Of a stretch of 64,000 nt of DNA, positions 36,341 through 49,600 are shown in pieces (positions within the stretch are counted from its first letter, which is position 1; every line of letters starts with the position of its first letter). The position numbers and the translations under genes are program-made. The DNA lies in NCBI GenBank assembly GCA_023053575.1, contig JAKZAP010000155.1, positions 1 to 64,000 of the forward strand, read 5' to 3'. The DNA is from Branchinecta lynchi. Lineage: Eukaryota > Arthropoda > Branchiopoda > Anostraca > Branchinectidae. The notes beneath the pieces were generated by a model. The model saw only the letters and a program-made list of their open reading frames with translations, had not been told where the DNA came from and did not search any database.

Positions 36341-36634
36341 TTGTTTTCCCACAAGGATTGTTTTCTCACAAGGTTTGTTTTCCCACTGTGTTGGTTTTCC
36401 CAAAAGGTTCGCTTTCCCGCAAGGTTGGTTTTCCCACAAGGTTAGTTTTCCCGCAAGGTTTGTTTTCCCACAAGGTTTGTTTTCCCACTGTGTTGGTTTT
36501 CCCAAAAGGTTCGCTTTCCCACAAGGTTGGTTTTCCCACAAGGTTGGTTTTCCCACAAGGTTGCTTTCCCCATAAGGTTTGTTTTCCCACAAGGTTTGTT
36601 TTCCCACAAGGTTTGTTTTCCCACAAGGTTTGTC
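36341..36634 (+). repeat. 17-bp satellite array, short forward block D nested in the inversion
   Basis: About 290 bp (17 units) of forward-orientation repeat between two inverted blocks. Its variant order includes the common string CACTGTG, TTGG, CAAAAGG, TTCGCTTT twice. It ends at a fold-back: AAGGTTTGT (36626-36634) faces ACAAACCTT across about 10 bp. Confidence 0.95.
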
Positions 36635-36639
36635 TTGTT

Positions 36640-39600
36640 GGAAACAAACCTTTCGGGAAAACCAACCTTGGGGGAAAACAAAGCTTGTGGGAAAACAAAC
36701 CTTGTGGGAAAACCAACCTAGTGGGAAAAACAACCTAGTGGGAAAACAAACCTTGTGAGAAAACAAACCTTGTGGGAAAACCAACCTTATAGGGAAAGCA
36801 ACCCTGCGGGAAAACCAACCTTGTGCGAAAACAACCTTGGGGGAAAACAAACCTTGTGGTAAAACAAACCTTGTGGGAAAACAAACCTTGTGAGAAAACA
36901 AACCTTGTGGGAAAACAAACCTAGTGGGAAAACAAACCTTGTGAGAAAACAAACCTTGTGGGAAAACCAACCTTGCGGGAAAGCGAACCTTGCGGGAAAG
37001 CGAACCTCTTGGGAAAACCAACACAGTGGGAAAACAAACCTTGTGAGAAAACAATACTTGTGGGAAAACCAACCTTGTGGGAAAGCGAACCTTTTGGGAA
37101 AACCAACACAGTGGGAAAACAAACCTTGTGGGAAAACAAACCTTGTAGGGAAACAAACCTTGCGGGAAAACTAACCTTGTGGGAAAACAAACCCTGCGGG
37201 AAAACCAACCTTGGGGGAAAACCAACCTTGTGGGAAAACAAACCTTGTGGGAAAACAAACCCTGCGGGAAAACAAACCTTGTAGGAAAACCAACCTTATG
37301 GGGAAAGCAACCCTGCGGGAAAACCTACCTTGTGGGAAAACCAACCTTGTGGGAAAACCAACCTTGTGGGAAAGCGAACCTTTTGGGAAAACCAACACAG
37401 TGGGAAAACAAACCTTGTGGGAAAACAAACCTTGCTGGAAAACTAACCTTGTGGGAAAACAAACCCTGCGGGAAAACAAACCTTGTGGGAAAACCAACCT
37501 TGTGGGGAAACAAACCTTTCTGGAAAACCAACCTTGTGGCAAAACAAACCTTGTGGGAAAACCAACCTTGTGGGAAAACAAACCTTGTGGGAAAACAAAC
37601 CTTGTGAGAAAACAAACCTTGTGGGGAAACAAACCTAGTGGGAAAACATACCTTGTGAAAAAACAAACCTTGTGGGAAAACCAACCTTGCGGGAAAGCGA
37701 ACCTTGCGGGAAAGCGAACCTCTTGGGAAAACCAACACAGTGGGAAAACAAACCTTGTGAGAAAACAATCCTTGTGGGAAAACAAACCTTGTGGGGAAAC
37801 AAACCTTGTGGGGAAACAAACCTTGTGGGAAAACTAACCTTGTGGGAAAACAAACCTTGCGGGAAAACTAACCTTGTGGGAAAACAAACCCTGCGGGAAA
37901 ACCAGCCTTCTGGGAAAACCAACCTTGTGGGGAAACAAACCTTTCGGGAAAACCAACCTTGTGGGAAAACAAACCTTGTGAGAAAACAAACATTGTGGGG
38001 AAACAAACCTTGTGGGAAAACCAGCCTTGCGGGAAAGCGAACCTTTTGGGAAAACCAAGACAGTGGGAAAACAAACCTTGTGAGAAAACAATCATTGTGG
38101 GAAAACAAACCTTGTGGGGAAACAAACCTTGTGGGGAAACAAACCTTGTGGGAAAACTAACCTTGTGGGAAAACAAACCTTGCGGGAAAACTAACCTTGT
38201 GGGAAAACAAACCCTGCGGGAAAACCAGCCTTGTGGGAAAACCAACCTTGTGGGGAAACAAACCTTTCGGGAAAACCAGCCTTGCGGGAAAGCGAACCTT
38301 TTGGGGAAACCAACCTTATGGGGAAAGCAACCCTGCGGGAAAACCAACCTTGTGGGAGAACCAACCTTGTGGGAAAACCAACTTTTTGGGAAAGCGAACC
38401 TTTTGGGAAAACCAACACAGTGGGAAAACAAACCTTGTGGGAAAACAAACCTCGTGGGGAAACAAACCTTGCGGGAAAACTAACCTTGTGGGAAAACAAA
38501 CCCTGCGGGAAAACCAACCTTGTGGGGAAACAAACCTTGTGGGAAAAAAAACCAACCTTGTGAGAAAACTAACGCTGTGGGAAAACCAACCTTGTGGGAA
38601 AACCAACCAAGAGGAAAAACAAATCTTGAGGGAAAACAAACCTTGTGGGAAAACAAACCTTGTGGGAAAGCGAACCTTTTGGGAAAACCAACACAGTGGG
38701 AAAACAAACCTTGTGGGAAAACCAACCTTGCGGGAAAACCAACCTTGGGGGAAAGCAAACCTTGTGGGAAAACAAACCTTGTGGGGAAACAAACCTAGTA
38801 GGAAATCAAACCTTGTGGGAAAACAAACCTTGTGGGGAAACAAACCTTGCGGGAAAACTAACCTTGTGGGAAAACAAACCCTGAGGGAAAACCAACCTTG
38901 GGGGAAAACAAAGCTTGTGGGAAAACAAACCTTGTGGGAAAACCAACCTAGTGGGAAAAACAACCTAGTGGGAAAACAAACCTTGTGAGAAAACAAACCT
39001 TGTGGGAAAACCAACCTTATAGGGAAAGCAACCCTGCGGGAAAACCAACCTTGTGCGAAAACCAACCTTGTGGGAAAACCAACCTTGTGGGAAAGCGAAC
39101 CTTTTGGGAAAACCAACACAGTGGGAAAACAAACCTTGTGGGAAAACAAACCTTGTGGGGAAACAAACCTTGTGGGAAAACTAACCTTGTGGGAAAACAA
39201 ACCTTGCGGGAAAACGAACCTTGTGGGAAAACAAACCCTGCGGGAAAACCAACCTTGTGGGAAAACCAACCTTGTGGGGAAACAAACCTTTCGGGAAATC
39301 CAACCTTGTGGAAAAAAAAACCTTGTGGGAAAACAAACCTTGTGGGAAAACAAACCTTGTGGGAAAACAAACCTTGTGAGAAAACAAACCTTGTGGGGAA
39401 ACAAACCCAGTGGGAAAACCAACCTTGGGGGAAAACAAACCTTGTGGGAAAACAAACCTTGTGGGGAAACAAACCTTGTGGGGAAACAAACCTTGTGGGA
39501 AAACCAACCTTGTGGGAAAGCGAACCTTTTGGGAAAACCAACACAGTGGGAAAACAAACCTTGTGGGAAAACAAACCTTGTGGGGAAACAAACCTTGCGG

Positions 39601-40625
39601 GAAAACTAACCTTGTGGGAAAACAAACCCTGCGGGAAAACCAACCTTGGGGGAAAACAAAGCTTGTGGGAAAACAAACCTTGTGGGAAAACCAACCTAGT
39701 GGGAAAAACAACCTAGTGGGAAAACAAACCTTGTGAGAAAACAAACCTTGTGGGAAAACCAACCTCATGGGGAAAGCAACCCTGCGGAAAGCCAACCTTG
39801 TGGGAAAACCAACCTTGTGGGAAAACCAACCTTGTGGGAAAGCGAACCTTTTGGGAAAACCAACACAGTGGGAAAACAAACCTTGTGGGAAAACAAACCT
39901 TGTGGGGAAACAAACCTTGCGGGAAAACTAACCTTGTGGGAGAACAAACCCTGCGGGAAAACCAACCTTGTGGGAAAACCAACCTTGTGGGGATACAAAC
40001 CTTTCGGGAAAACCAACCTTGTGGGAAAACAAACCTTGCGGGAAAACTAACCTTGTGGGAAAACAAACCCTGCGGGAAAACCAACCTTGTGGGAAAACCA
40101 ACCTTGTGGGGAAACAAACCTTTCGGGAAAACCAACCTTGTGGGAAATCAAACATTGTGTTAAATCAGACATTGTGGGAAAACTAACCTTGCGGGAAAAC
40201 CAACCTTGTGGGAAAACCAACCTTATGGGAAAACCAACCTTGCGCGAAAACCAACCTTGGGGGAAAACAAACCTTGTGGGTAAACAAACCTTGTGGGAAA
40301 ACAAACCTTGTGGGAAAACCAACCTAGTGGGAAAACAAACCTTGTGAGAATACAAACCTTTTGGGAAAACCAACCTTATGGGGAAACAAACCCTGCGGGA
40401 AAACCAACCTTGTGGGAAAACCAACCTTGCGGGAAAGCGAACCTTTTGGGAAAACCAACACAGTGGGAAAACAAACCTTGTGGGAAAAAAATCCTTGTGG
40501 GAAAACAAACCTTGTGGGGAAACAAACCTTGTGGGGAAACAAACCTTGTGGGAAAACTAACCTTGTGGGAAAACAAACCTTGCGGGAAAACTAACCTTGT
40601 GGGAAAACAAACCCTGCGGGAAAAA
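36640..40625 (-). repeat. 17-bp satellite array, inverted block E
   Basis: About 4.0 kb of inverted repeat. It carries rare variants in reverse orientation that also occur in forward blocks: GATTTCCTACTAGG (inverted at 38794-38807; forward at 22.8-26.0 kb) and CCCTCAAGATTTG (inverted near 38622-38634; forward at 58982 and 59696). The marker unit GGTCTGATTTAACACAA is present in altered, inverted form near 40153-40172. It ends in GGGAAAAA at 40625. Confidence 0.97.
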
Positions 40626-40634
40626 GCTTTCCCA
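40620..40634. other. Array orientation switch 4: inverted to forward, near-palindromic AAGCTT junction
   Basis: GGGAAA at the end of the inverted block is separated from the forward TTTCCC by only four bases (AAGC), which gives an almost perfect palindrome at the junction with repeat-derived arms extending outward on both sides. A cruciform with a minimal loop is possible here. Confidence 0.88.
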
Positions 40635-43600
40635 CAAGGTTGGTTTTCCCATAAGGTTGGTTTTCCCGCAGGGTTGCTTTCCCCATAAGGTTGGTTTTCC
40701 CACAAGGTTTGTTTTCCCACAAGGCTAGTTTTCCCACAAGGTTTGTTTCCCCACAAGGTTTGTTTCCCCACAAGGTTTGTTTTCCCACAAGGATTGTTTT
40801 CTCACAAGGTTTGTTTTCCCACTGTGTTGGTTTTCCCAAAAGGTTCGCTTTCCCGCAAGGTTGGTTTTCCCACAAGGTTGGTTTTCCCGCAGGGTTTGTT
40901 TCCCCATAAGGTTGGTTTTCCCACAAGGTTTGTTTTCTCACAAGGTTTGTTTTCCCACAAGGTTTGTTTTCCCACAAGGTTTGTTTTCCCACAAGGTTCG
41001 TTTTCCCGCAGGGTTTGTTTTCCCACAAGGTTAGTTTTCCCGAAATAGTTTGTTTCCCCACAAGGTTGGTTTTCCCGCAGGGTTTGTTTTCCCACAAGGT
41101 TAGTTTCCCCGCAAGGTTTGTTTCCCCCCAAGGTTTGTTTTCCCACAAGGATTGTTTTCTCACAAGGTTTGTTTTCCCAGTAGGTTTGTTTCCCCACAAG
41201 ATTTGTTTTCCCACAAGGTTTCTTTTCCCCCAAGGTTGGTTTTGCCGCAAGGTTGGTTTTCCCACAAGGTTTTTTTCCCACTGTGTTGGTTTTCCCAAAA
41301 GGTTCGCTTTCCCGCAAGGTTGGTTTTTCCACAAGGTTGGCTTTCCCGCAGGGTTTGTTTCCCCATAAGGTTTGTTCTCCCACAAGGTTTGTTTTCTCAC
41401 AAGGTTTGTTTTCCCACAAGGTTTGTTTTCCCACAAGGTTTGTTTTCCCACAAGGTTCGTTTTCCCGCAGGGTTTGTTTTCCCACTAGGTTAGTTTTCCC
41501 GAAAGGTTTGTTTCCCCACAAGGTTGGTTTTCCCACAAGGTTGGTTTTCCCGCAGGGTTTGTTTTCCCACAAGCTTTGTTTTCCCCCAAGGTTGGTTTTC
41601 CCGCAAGGTTGGTTTTCCCACAAGGTTTGTTTTCCCACTGTGTTGGTTTTCCCAAAAGGTTCGCTTTCCCGCAAGGTTGGTTTTCCCACAAGGTTTGTTT
41701 CCCCACAAGGTTTGTTTTCCCATAAGGTTTGTTTTCCCACAGGTTTGTTTTCCCACAAGGTTTGTTTTCCCACAAGGTTTGTTTTCCCACAAGGTTGGTT
41801 TTCCCGCAAGGTTGGTTTTCCCACAAGGTTTGTGTTGCCACTGTGTTGGTTTTCCAAAAAGGTTCGCTTTCCCACAAGGTTGGTTTTCCCACAAGGTTGG
41901 TTTTCCCGCAGGGTTGCTTTCCCCATAAGGTTTGTTTTCCCACAAGGTTTGTTTTCCCACAAGGTTTGTTTTCCCACAAGGTTTGTTTTCCCGAAAGGTT
42001 TGTTTCCCCACAAGGTTGGTTTTCCCACAAGGTTGGTTTTCCCGCAGGGTTTGTTTTCCCACAAGGTTGGTTTTCCCGCAAGGTTGGTTTTCCCACAAGG
42101 TTTGTGTTCCCACTGTTTTGGTTTTCCCAAAAGGTTCGCTTTCCCACAAGGTTGGTTTTCCCACAAGGTTGGTTTTCCCGCAGGGTTGCTTTCCCCATAA
42201 GGTTTGTTTTCCCACAAGGTTTGTTTTCCCACAAGGTTTGTTTTCCCACAAGGTTTGTTTTCCCGAAAGGTTTGTTTCCCCACAAGGTTGGTTTTCCCAC
42301 AGGGTTGGTTTTCCCGCAGGGTTGCTTTCCTTATAAGGTTGGTTTTCCCACAAGGTTTGTTTTCTCACAAGGTTTGTTTTCCCACTAGGTTGGTTTTCCC
42401 ACTAGGTTGGTTTTTCCCACAAGCTTTGTTTTCCCCTAAGGTTGGTTTTCCCGCAAGGTTGGTTTTCCCACAAGGTTTGTTTTCCCACAAGGTTTTTTTT
42501 CCCATAAGGTTTGTTTTCCCACAAGGTTTGTTTTCCCACAAGGTTGGTTTTCCCACAAGGTTGGTTTTCCCGCAGGGTTGCTTTCCTTATAAGGTTGGTT
42601 TTCCCACAAGGTTTGTTTTCTTACAAGGTTTGTTTTCCCACTAGGTTGTTTTTCCCACTAGGTTGGTTTTCCCACAAGCTTTGTTTTCCCCCAAGGTTGG
42701 TTTTCCCGCAAGGTTGGTTTTCCCACAAGGTTTGTTTTCCCACAAGGATTGTTTTCTCACAAGGTTTTTTTTTCCACCGTGTTGGTTTTCCCAAAAGGTT
42801 CGCTTTCCCGCAAGGTTGGTTTTCCCACAAGGTTGGTTTTCCCACAAGGTTTGTTTTCCCACAAGCTTTGTTTTCCCCCAAGGTTGGTTTTTCCGCAAGA
42901 TTGGTTTTCCCACAAGGTTTGTTTTCCCACAAGGATTGTTTTCTTACAAGGTTTGTTTTCCCACTGTGTTGGTTTTCCCAAAAGGTTCGCTTTCCCGCAA
43001 GGTTGGTTTTCCCACAAGGTTGGTTTTCCCGCCTGGTTTGTTTCCCCATAAGGTTGGTTTTCCCACAAGGTTTGTTTTCTCACAAGGTTTGTTTTCCCAC
43101 AAGGTTTGTTTTCCCCCAAGGTTGGTTTTCCCGCAAGGTTGGTTTCCCCATAAGGTTTGTTTTCCCACAAGGATTGTTTTCTCACAAGGTTTGTTTTCCC
43201 ACTGTGTTGGTTTTCCCAAAAGGTTCGCTTTCCCGCAAGGTTGGTTTTCCCGCAAGGTTGGTTTCCCCACAAGGTTTGTTTTCCCACAAGGATTGTTTTC
43301 TCACAAGGTTTGATTTCCCACTGTGTTAGTTTTCCCAAAAGGTTCGCTTTCCCGCAAGGTTGGTTTTCCCACAAGGTTGGTTTTCCCGCAGGGTTTGTTT
43401 CCCCATAAGGTTGGTTTTCCCACAAGGTTTGTTTTCTCACAAGGTTTGTTTTACCACAAGGTTTGTTTTCCCACAAGGTTTGTTTTCCCACAAGGTTGGT
43501 TTTCCCGCAGGGTTTGTTTTCCCACAAGGTTAGTTTTCCCGAAAGGTTTGTTTCCCCACAAGGTTGGTTTTCCCACAAGTTTGGTTTTCCCGCATGGTTT

Positions 43601-46600
43601 GTTTTCCCACAAGGTTAGTTTTCCCGCAAGGTTTGTTTCCCCACAAGGTTTGTTTTCCCACAAGGATTGTTTTCTCACAAGGTTTGTTTTCCCACTAGGT
43701 TTGTTTTCAAGGTTGGTTTTCCCACAAGGATTGTTTTCTCACAAGGTTTGTTTTCCCACAATTTTTGTTTCCCCACAAGGTTTGTTTTCCCACAAGGTTT
43801 GTTTTCCCCAAGGTTGGTTTTCCCGCTAGGTTGGTTTTCCCACAAGGTTTGTTTTCCCACTGTGTTGGTTTTCCCAAAAGGTTCGCTTTCCCACAAGGTT
43901 GGTTTTCCCACAAGGTTGGTTTTCCCGCAGGGTTGCTTTCCCTATAAGGTTGGTTTTCCCACAAGGTTTGTTTTCTCACAAGGTTTGTTTTCCCACTAGG
44001 TTATTTTTCCCACTAGGTTGGTTTTCCCACAATGTTTGTTTTCCCACAAGCTTTGTTTTCCCCCAAGGTTGGTTTTCCCGCAAGGTTGGTTTTCCCACAA
44101 GGTTTGTTTTCCCACTGTGTTGGTTTTCCCAAAAGGTTCACTTTCCCGCAAGGTTGGTTTTCCCACAAGGTTTGTTTCCCCACAAGGTTTTTTTTTCCCA
44201 TAAGGTTTGTTTTCCCACAAGGTTTGTTTTCCCACAAGGTTTGTTTTCCCACAAGGTTGGTTTTCCCGCAGGGTTGCTTTCCTTATAAGGTTGGTTTTCC
44301 CACAAGGTTTGTTTTCTCACAAGGTTTGTTTTCCCACTAGGTTGTTTTTCCCACTAGGTTGGTTTTCCCACAAGCTTTGTTTTCCCCCAAGGTTGGTTTT
44401 CCCGCAAGGTTGGTTTTCCCACAAGGTTTGTTTTCCCACAAGGTTTTTTTTTCCCATAAGGTTTGTTTTCCCACAAGGTTTGTTTTCCCACAAGGTTTGT
44501 TTTCCCACAAGGTTGGTTTTCCCGCAGGGTTGCTTTCCTTATAAGGTTGGTTTTCCCACAAGGTTTGTTTTCTCACAAGGTTTGTTTTCCCACTAGGTTG
44601 TTTTTCCCACTAGGTTGGTTTTCCCACAAGCTTTGTTTTCCCCCAAGGTTGGTTTTCCCGCAAGGTTGGTTTTCCCACAAGGTTTGTTTTCCCACAAGGA
44701 TTGTTTTCTCACAAGGTTTGTTTTCCCACTGTGTTGGTTTTCCCAAAAGGTTCGCTTTCCCGCAAGGTTGGTTTTCCCACAAGGTTGGTTTTCCCACAAG
44801 GTTTGTTTTCCAACAAGCTTTGTTTTCCCCCAAGGTTGGTTTTTCCGCAAGGTTGGTTTCCCCACAAGGTTTGTTTTCCCACAAGGATTGTTTTCTCACA
44901 AGGTTTGTTTTCCCACTGTGTTGGTTTTCCCAAAAGGTTGGCTTTCCCGCAAGGTTGGTTTTCCCACAAGTTTGGTTTTCCCGCAGGGTTTGTTTCCCCA
45001 TAAGGTTGGTTTTCCCACAAGGTTTGTTTTCTCACAAGGTTTGTTTTCCCACAAGGTTTGTTTTCCCCCAAGGTTGGTTTTCCCGCAAGGTTGGTTTCCC
45101 CATAAGGTTTGTTTTCCCACAAGGATTATTTTCTCACAAGGTTTGTTTTCCCACTGTGTTGGTTTTCCCAAAAGGTTCGCTTTCCCGCAAGGTTGGTTTT
45201 CCCGCAAGGTTGGTTTCCCCACAAGGTTTGTTTTCCCACAAGGATTGTTTTCTCACAAGGTTTGTTTTCCCACTGTGTTGGTTTTCCCAAAAGGTTCGCT
45301 TTCCCGCAAGGTTGGTTTTCCCGCAGGGTTTGTTTCCCCATAAGGTTGGTTTTCCCACAAGGTTTGTTTTCTCACAAGGTTTGTTTTACCACAAGGTTTG
45401 TTTTCCCACAAGGATTGTTTTCTCACAAGGTTTGTTTTCACACTGTGTTGGTTTTCCCAAAAGGTTCGCTTTCCCGCAAGGTTGGTTTTCCCGCAAGGTT
45501 GGTTTCCCCACAAGGTTTGTTTTCCCACAAGGATTGTTTTCTCACTAGGTTGGTTTTCCCACAAGCTTTGTTTTCCCCCAAGGTTGGTTTTCCCGCAAGG
45601 TTGGTTTTCCCACAAGGTTTGTTTTCCCACAAGGATTGTTTTCTCACAAGGTTTGTTTTCCCACTGTGTTGGTTTTCCCAAAAGGTTCGCTTTCCCGCAA
45701 GGTTGGTTTTCCCACAAGGTTGGTTTTCCCACAAGGTTTGTTTTCCCACAAGCTTTGTTTTCTCACAAGGTTTGTTTTCCCACTGTGTTGGTTTTCCCAA
45801 AAGGTTCGCTTTCCCGCAAGGTTGGTTTTCCCGCAAGGTTGGTTTCCCCACAAGGTTGGTTTTCCCACAAGGTTTGTTTTCCCACAAGGTTTGTTTTCCC
45901 ACAAGGTTGGTTTTCCCGCAGGGTTGCTTTCCTTATAAGGTTGGTTTTCCCACAAGGTTTGTTTTCTCACAAGGTTTGTTTTCCCACTAGGTTGTTTTTC
46001 CCACTAGGTTGGTTTTCCCACAAGCTTTGTTTTCCCCCAAGGTTGGTTTTCCCGCAAGGTTGGTTTTCCCACAAAGTTTGTTTTCCCACAAGGTTTTTTT
46101 TTCCCATAAGGTTTGTTTTCCCACAAGGTTTGTTTTCCCACAAGGTTGGTTTTCCCACAAGGTTGGTTTTCCCGCAGGGTTGCTTTCCTTATAAGGTTGG
46201 TTTTCCCACAAGGTTTGTTTTCTCACAAGGTTTGTTTTCCCACTAGGTCGTTTTTCCCACTAGGTTGGTTTTCCCACAAGCTTTGTTTTCCCCCAAGGTT
46301 GGTTTTCCCGCAAGGTTGGTTTTCCCACAAGGTTTGTTTTCCCACAAGGATTGTTTTCTCACAAGGTTTGTTTTCCCACTGTGTTGGTTTTCCCAAAAGG
46401 TTCGCTTTCCCGCAAGGTTGGTTTTCCCACAAGGTTGGTTTTCCCACAAGGTTTGTTTTCCCACAAGCTTTGTTTTCCCCCAAGGTTGGTTTTTCCGCAA
46501 GGTTGGTTTCCCCACAAGGTTGGTTTTCCCGCAGGGTTTGTTTCCCCATAAGGTTGGTTTTCCCACAAGGTTTGTTTTCTCACAAGGTTTGTTTTCCCAC

Positions 46601-49600
46601 AAGGTTTGTTTTCCCCCAAGGTTGGTTTTCCCGCAAGGTTGGTTTCCCCATAAGGTTTGTTTTCCCACAAGGATTGTTTTCTCACAAGGTTTGTTTTCCA
46701 ACAAGCTTTGTTTTCCCCCAAGGTTGGTTTTTCCGCAAGGTTGGTTTCCCCACAAGGTTGGTTTTCCCGCAGGGTTTGTTTCCCCATAAGGTTGGTTTTC
46801 CAACAAGCTTTGTTTTCCCCCAAGGTTGGTTTTTCCGCAAGGTTGGTTTCCCCACAAGGTTGGTTTTCCCGCAGGGTTTGTTTCCCCATAAGGTTGGTTT
46901 TCCCACAAGGTTTGTTTTCTCACAAGGTTTGTTTTCCCACAAGGTTTGTTTTCCCCCAAGGTTCGCTTTCCCGCAAGGTTGGTTTTCCCACAAGGTTGGT
47001 TTTCCCGCAGGGTTGGTTTCCCCATAAGGTTTGTTTTCCCACAAGGATTGTTTTCTCACAAGGTTTGTTTTCCAACAAGCTTTGTTTTCCCCCAAGGTTG
47101 GTTTTCCCGCAAGGTTGGTTTCCCCATAAGGTTTGTTTTCCCACAAGGATGGTTTTCCCACAAGGTTTGTTTTCCAACAAGCTTTGTTTTCCCCCAAGGT
47201 TGGTTTTTCCGCAAGGTTGGTTTCCCCACAAGGTTGGTTTTCCCGCAGGGTTTGTTTCCCCATAAGGTTGGTTTTCCCACAAGGTTTGTTTTCTCACAAG
47301 GTTTGTTTTCCCACAAGGTTTGTTTTCCCCCAAGGTTCGCTTTCCCGCAAGGTTGGTTTTCCCACAAGGTTGGTTTTCCCGCAGGGTTTGTTTCCCCATA
47401 AGGTTGGTTTTCCCACAAGGTTTGTTTTCTCACAAGGTTTGTTTTCCCACAAGGTTTGTTTTCCCCCAAAGGTTGGTTTTCCCGCAAGGTTGGTTTCCCC
47501 ATAAGGTTTGTTTTCCCACAAGGATTGTTTTCTCACAAGGTTTGTTTAACCACTGTGTTGGTTTTCCCAAAAGGTTCGCTTTCCCGCAAGGTTGGTTTTC
47601 CCGCAAGGTTGGTTTCCCCACAAGGTTTGTTTTCCCACAAGGATTGTTTTCTCACACGGTTTGTTTTCCCACTGTGTTGGTTTTCCCAAAAGGTTCGCTT
47701 TCCCGCAAGGTTGGTTTTCCCACAAGGTTGGTTTTCCCGCAGGGTTTGTTTCCCCATAAGGTTGGTTTTCCCACAAGGTTTGTTTTCTCACAAGGTTTGT
47801 TTTACCACAAGGTTTGTTTTCCCACAAGGATTGTTTTCTCACAAGGTTTGTTTTCACACTGTGTTGGTTTTCCCAAAAGGTTCGCTTTCCCGCAAGGTTG
47901 GTTTTCCCGCAAGGTTGGTTTCCCCACAAGGTTTGTTTTCCCACAAGGATTGTTTTCTCACTAGGTTGGTTTTCCCACAAGCTTTGTTTTCCCCCAAGGT
48001 TGGTTTTCCCGCAAGGTTGGTTTTCCCACAAGATTTGTTTTCCCACAAGGATTGTTTTCTCACAAGGTTTGTTTTCCCACTGTGTTGGTTTTCCCAAAAG
48101 GTTCGCTTTCCCGCAAGGTTGGTTTTCCCACAAGGTTGGTTTTCCCACAAGGTTTGTTTTCCCACAAGCTTTGTTTTCCCCCAAGGTTGGTTTTTCCGCA
48201 AGGTTGGTTTCCCCACAAGGTTTGTTTTCCCACAAGGATTGTTTTCTCACAAGGTTTGTTTTCCCACTGTGTTGGTTTTCCCAAAAGGTTCGCTTTCCCG
48301 CAAGGTTGGTTTTCCCAAAAGGTTGGTTTTCCCGCAGGGTTGGTTTCCCCATAAGGTTGGTTTTCCCACAAGGTTTGTTTTCTCACAAGGATTGTTTTCT
48401 CACAAGGTTTGTTTTCCCACTGTGTTGGTTTTCCCAAAAGGTTCGCTTTCCCGCAAGGTTGATTTTCCCACAAGGTTGGTTTTCCCGCAGGGTTTGTTTC
48501 CCCATAAGGTTGGTTTTCCCACAAGGTTTGTTTTCTCACAAGGTTTGTTTTACCACAAGGTTTGTTTTCCCACAAGGATTGTTTTCTCACAAGGTTTGTT
48601 TTCCCACTGTGTTGGTTTTCCCAAAAGGTTCGCTTTCCCGCAAGGTTGGTTTTCCCACAAGGTTGGTTTTCCCGCAGGGTTTGTTTCCCCATAAGGTTGG
48701 TTTTCCCACAAGGTTTGTTTTCTCACAAGGTTTGTTTTACCACAAGGTTTGTTTTCCCACAAGGATTGTTTTCTCACAAGGTTTGTTTTCCCACTGTGTT
48801 GGTTTTCCCAAAAGGTTCGCTTTCCCGCAAGGTTGGTTTTCCCGCAAGGTTGGTTTCCCCACAAGGTTTGTTTTCCCACAAGGATTGTTTTCTCACAAGG
48901 TTTGTTTTCCCACTGTGTTGGTTTTCCCAAAAGGTTCGCTTTCCCGCAAGGTTGGTTTTCCCACAAGGTTGGTTTTCCCGCAGGGTTTGTTTCCCCATAA
49001 GGTTGGTTTTCCCACAAGGTTTGTTTTCTCACAAGGTTTGTTTTACCACAAGGTTTGTTTTCCCACAAGATTTGTTTTCCCACAAGGTTGGTTTTCCCGC
49101 AGGGTTTGTTTTCCCACAAGGTTAGTTTTCCCGAAAGGTTTGTTTCCCCACAAGGTTGGTTTTCCCACAAGTTTGGTTTTCCCGCAGGGTTTGTTTTCCC
49201 ACAAGGTTAGTTTTCCCGCAAGGTTTGTTTCCCCACAAGGTTTGTTTTCCCACAAGGATTGTTTTCTCACAAGGTTTGTTTTCCCACTAGGTTTGTTTCC
49301 CCACAAGGTTTGTTTTCCCACAAGGTTTGTTTTCCCCCAAGGTTGGTTTTCCCGCATGGTTGGTTTTCCCACAAGGTTTGTTTTCCCACTGTGTTGGTTT
49401 TCCCAAAAGGTTCGCTTTCCCACAAGGTTGGTTTTCCCACAAGGTTGGTTTTCCCGCAGGGTTGCTTTCCCTATAAGGTTGGTTTTCCCACAAGGTTTGT
49501 TTTCTCACAAGGTTTGTTTTCCCACTAGGTTGTTTAACCCACTAGGTTGGTTTTCCCACAAGGTTTGTTTTCCCACAAGCTTTGTTTTCCCCCAAGGTTG

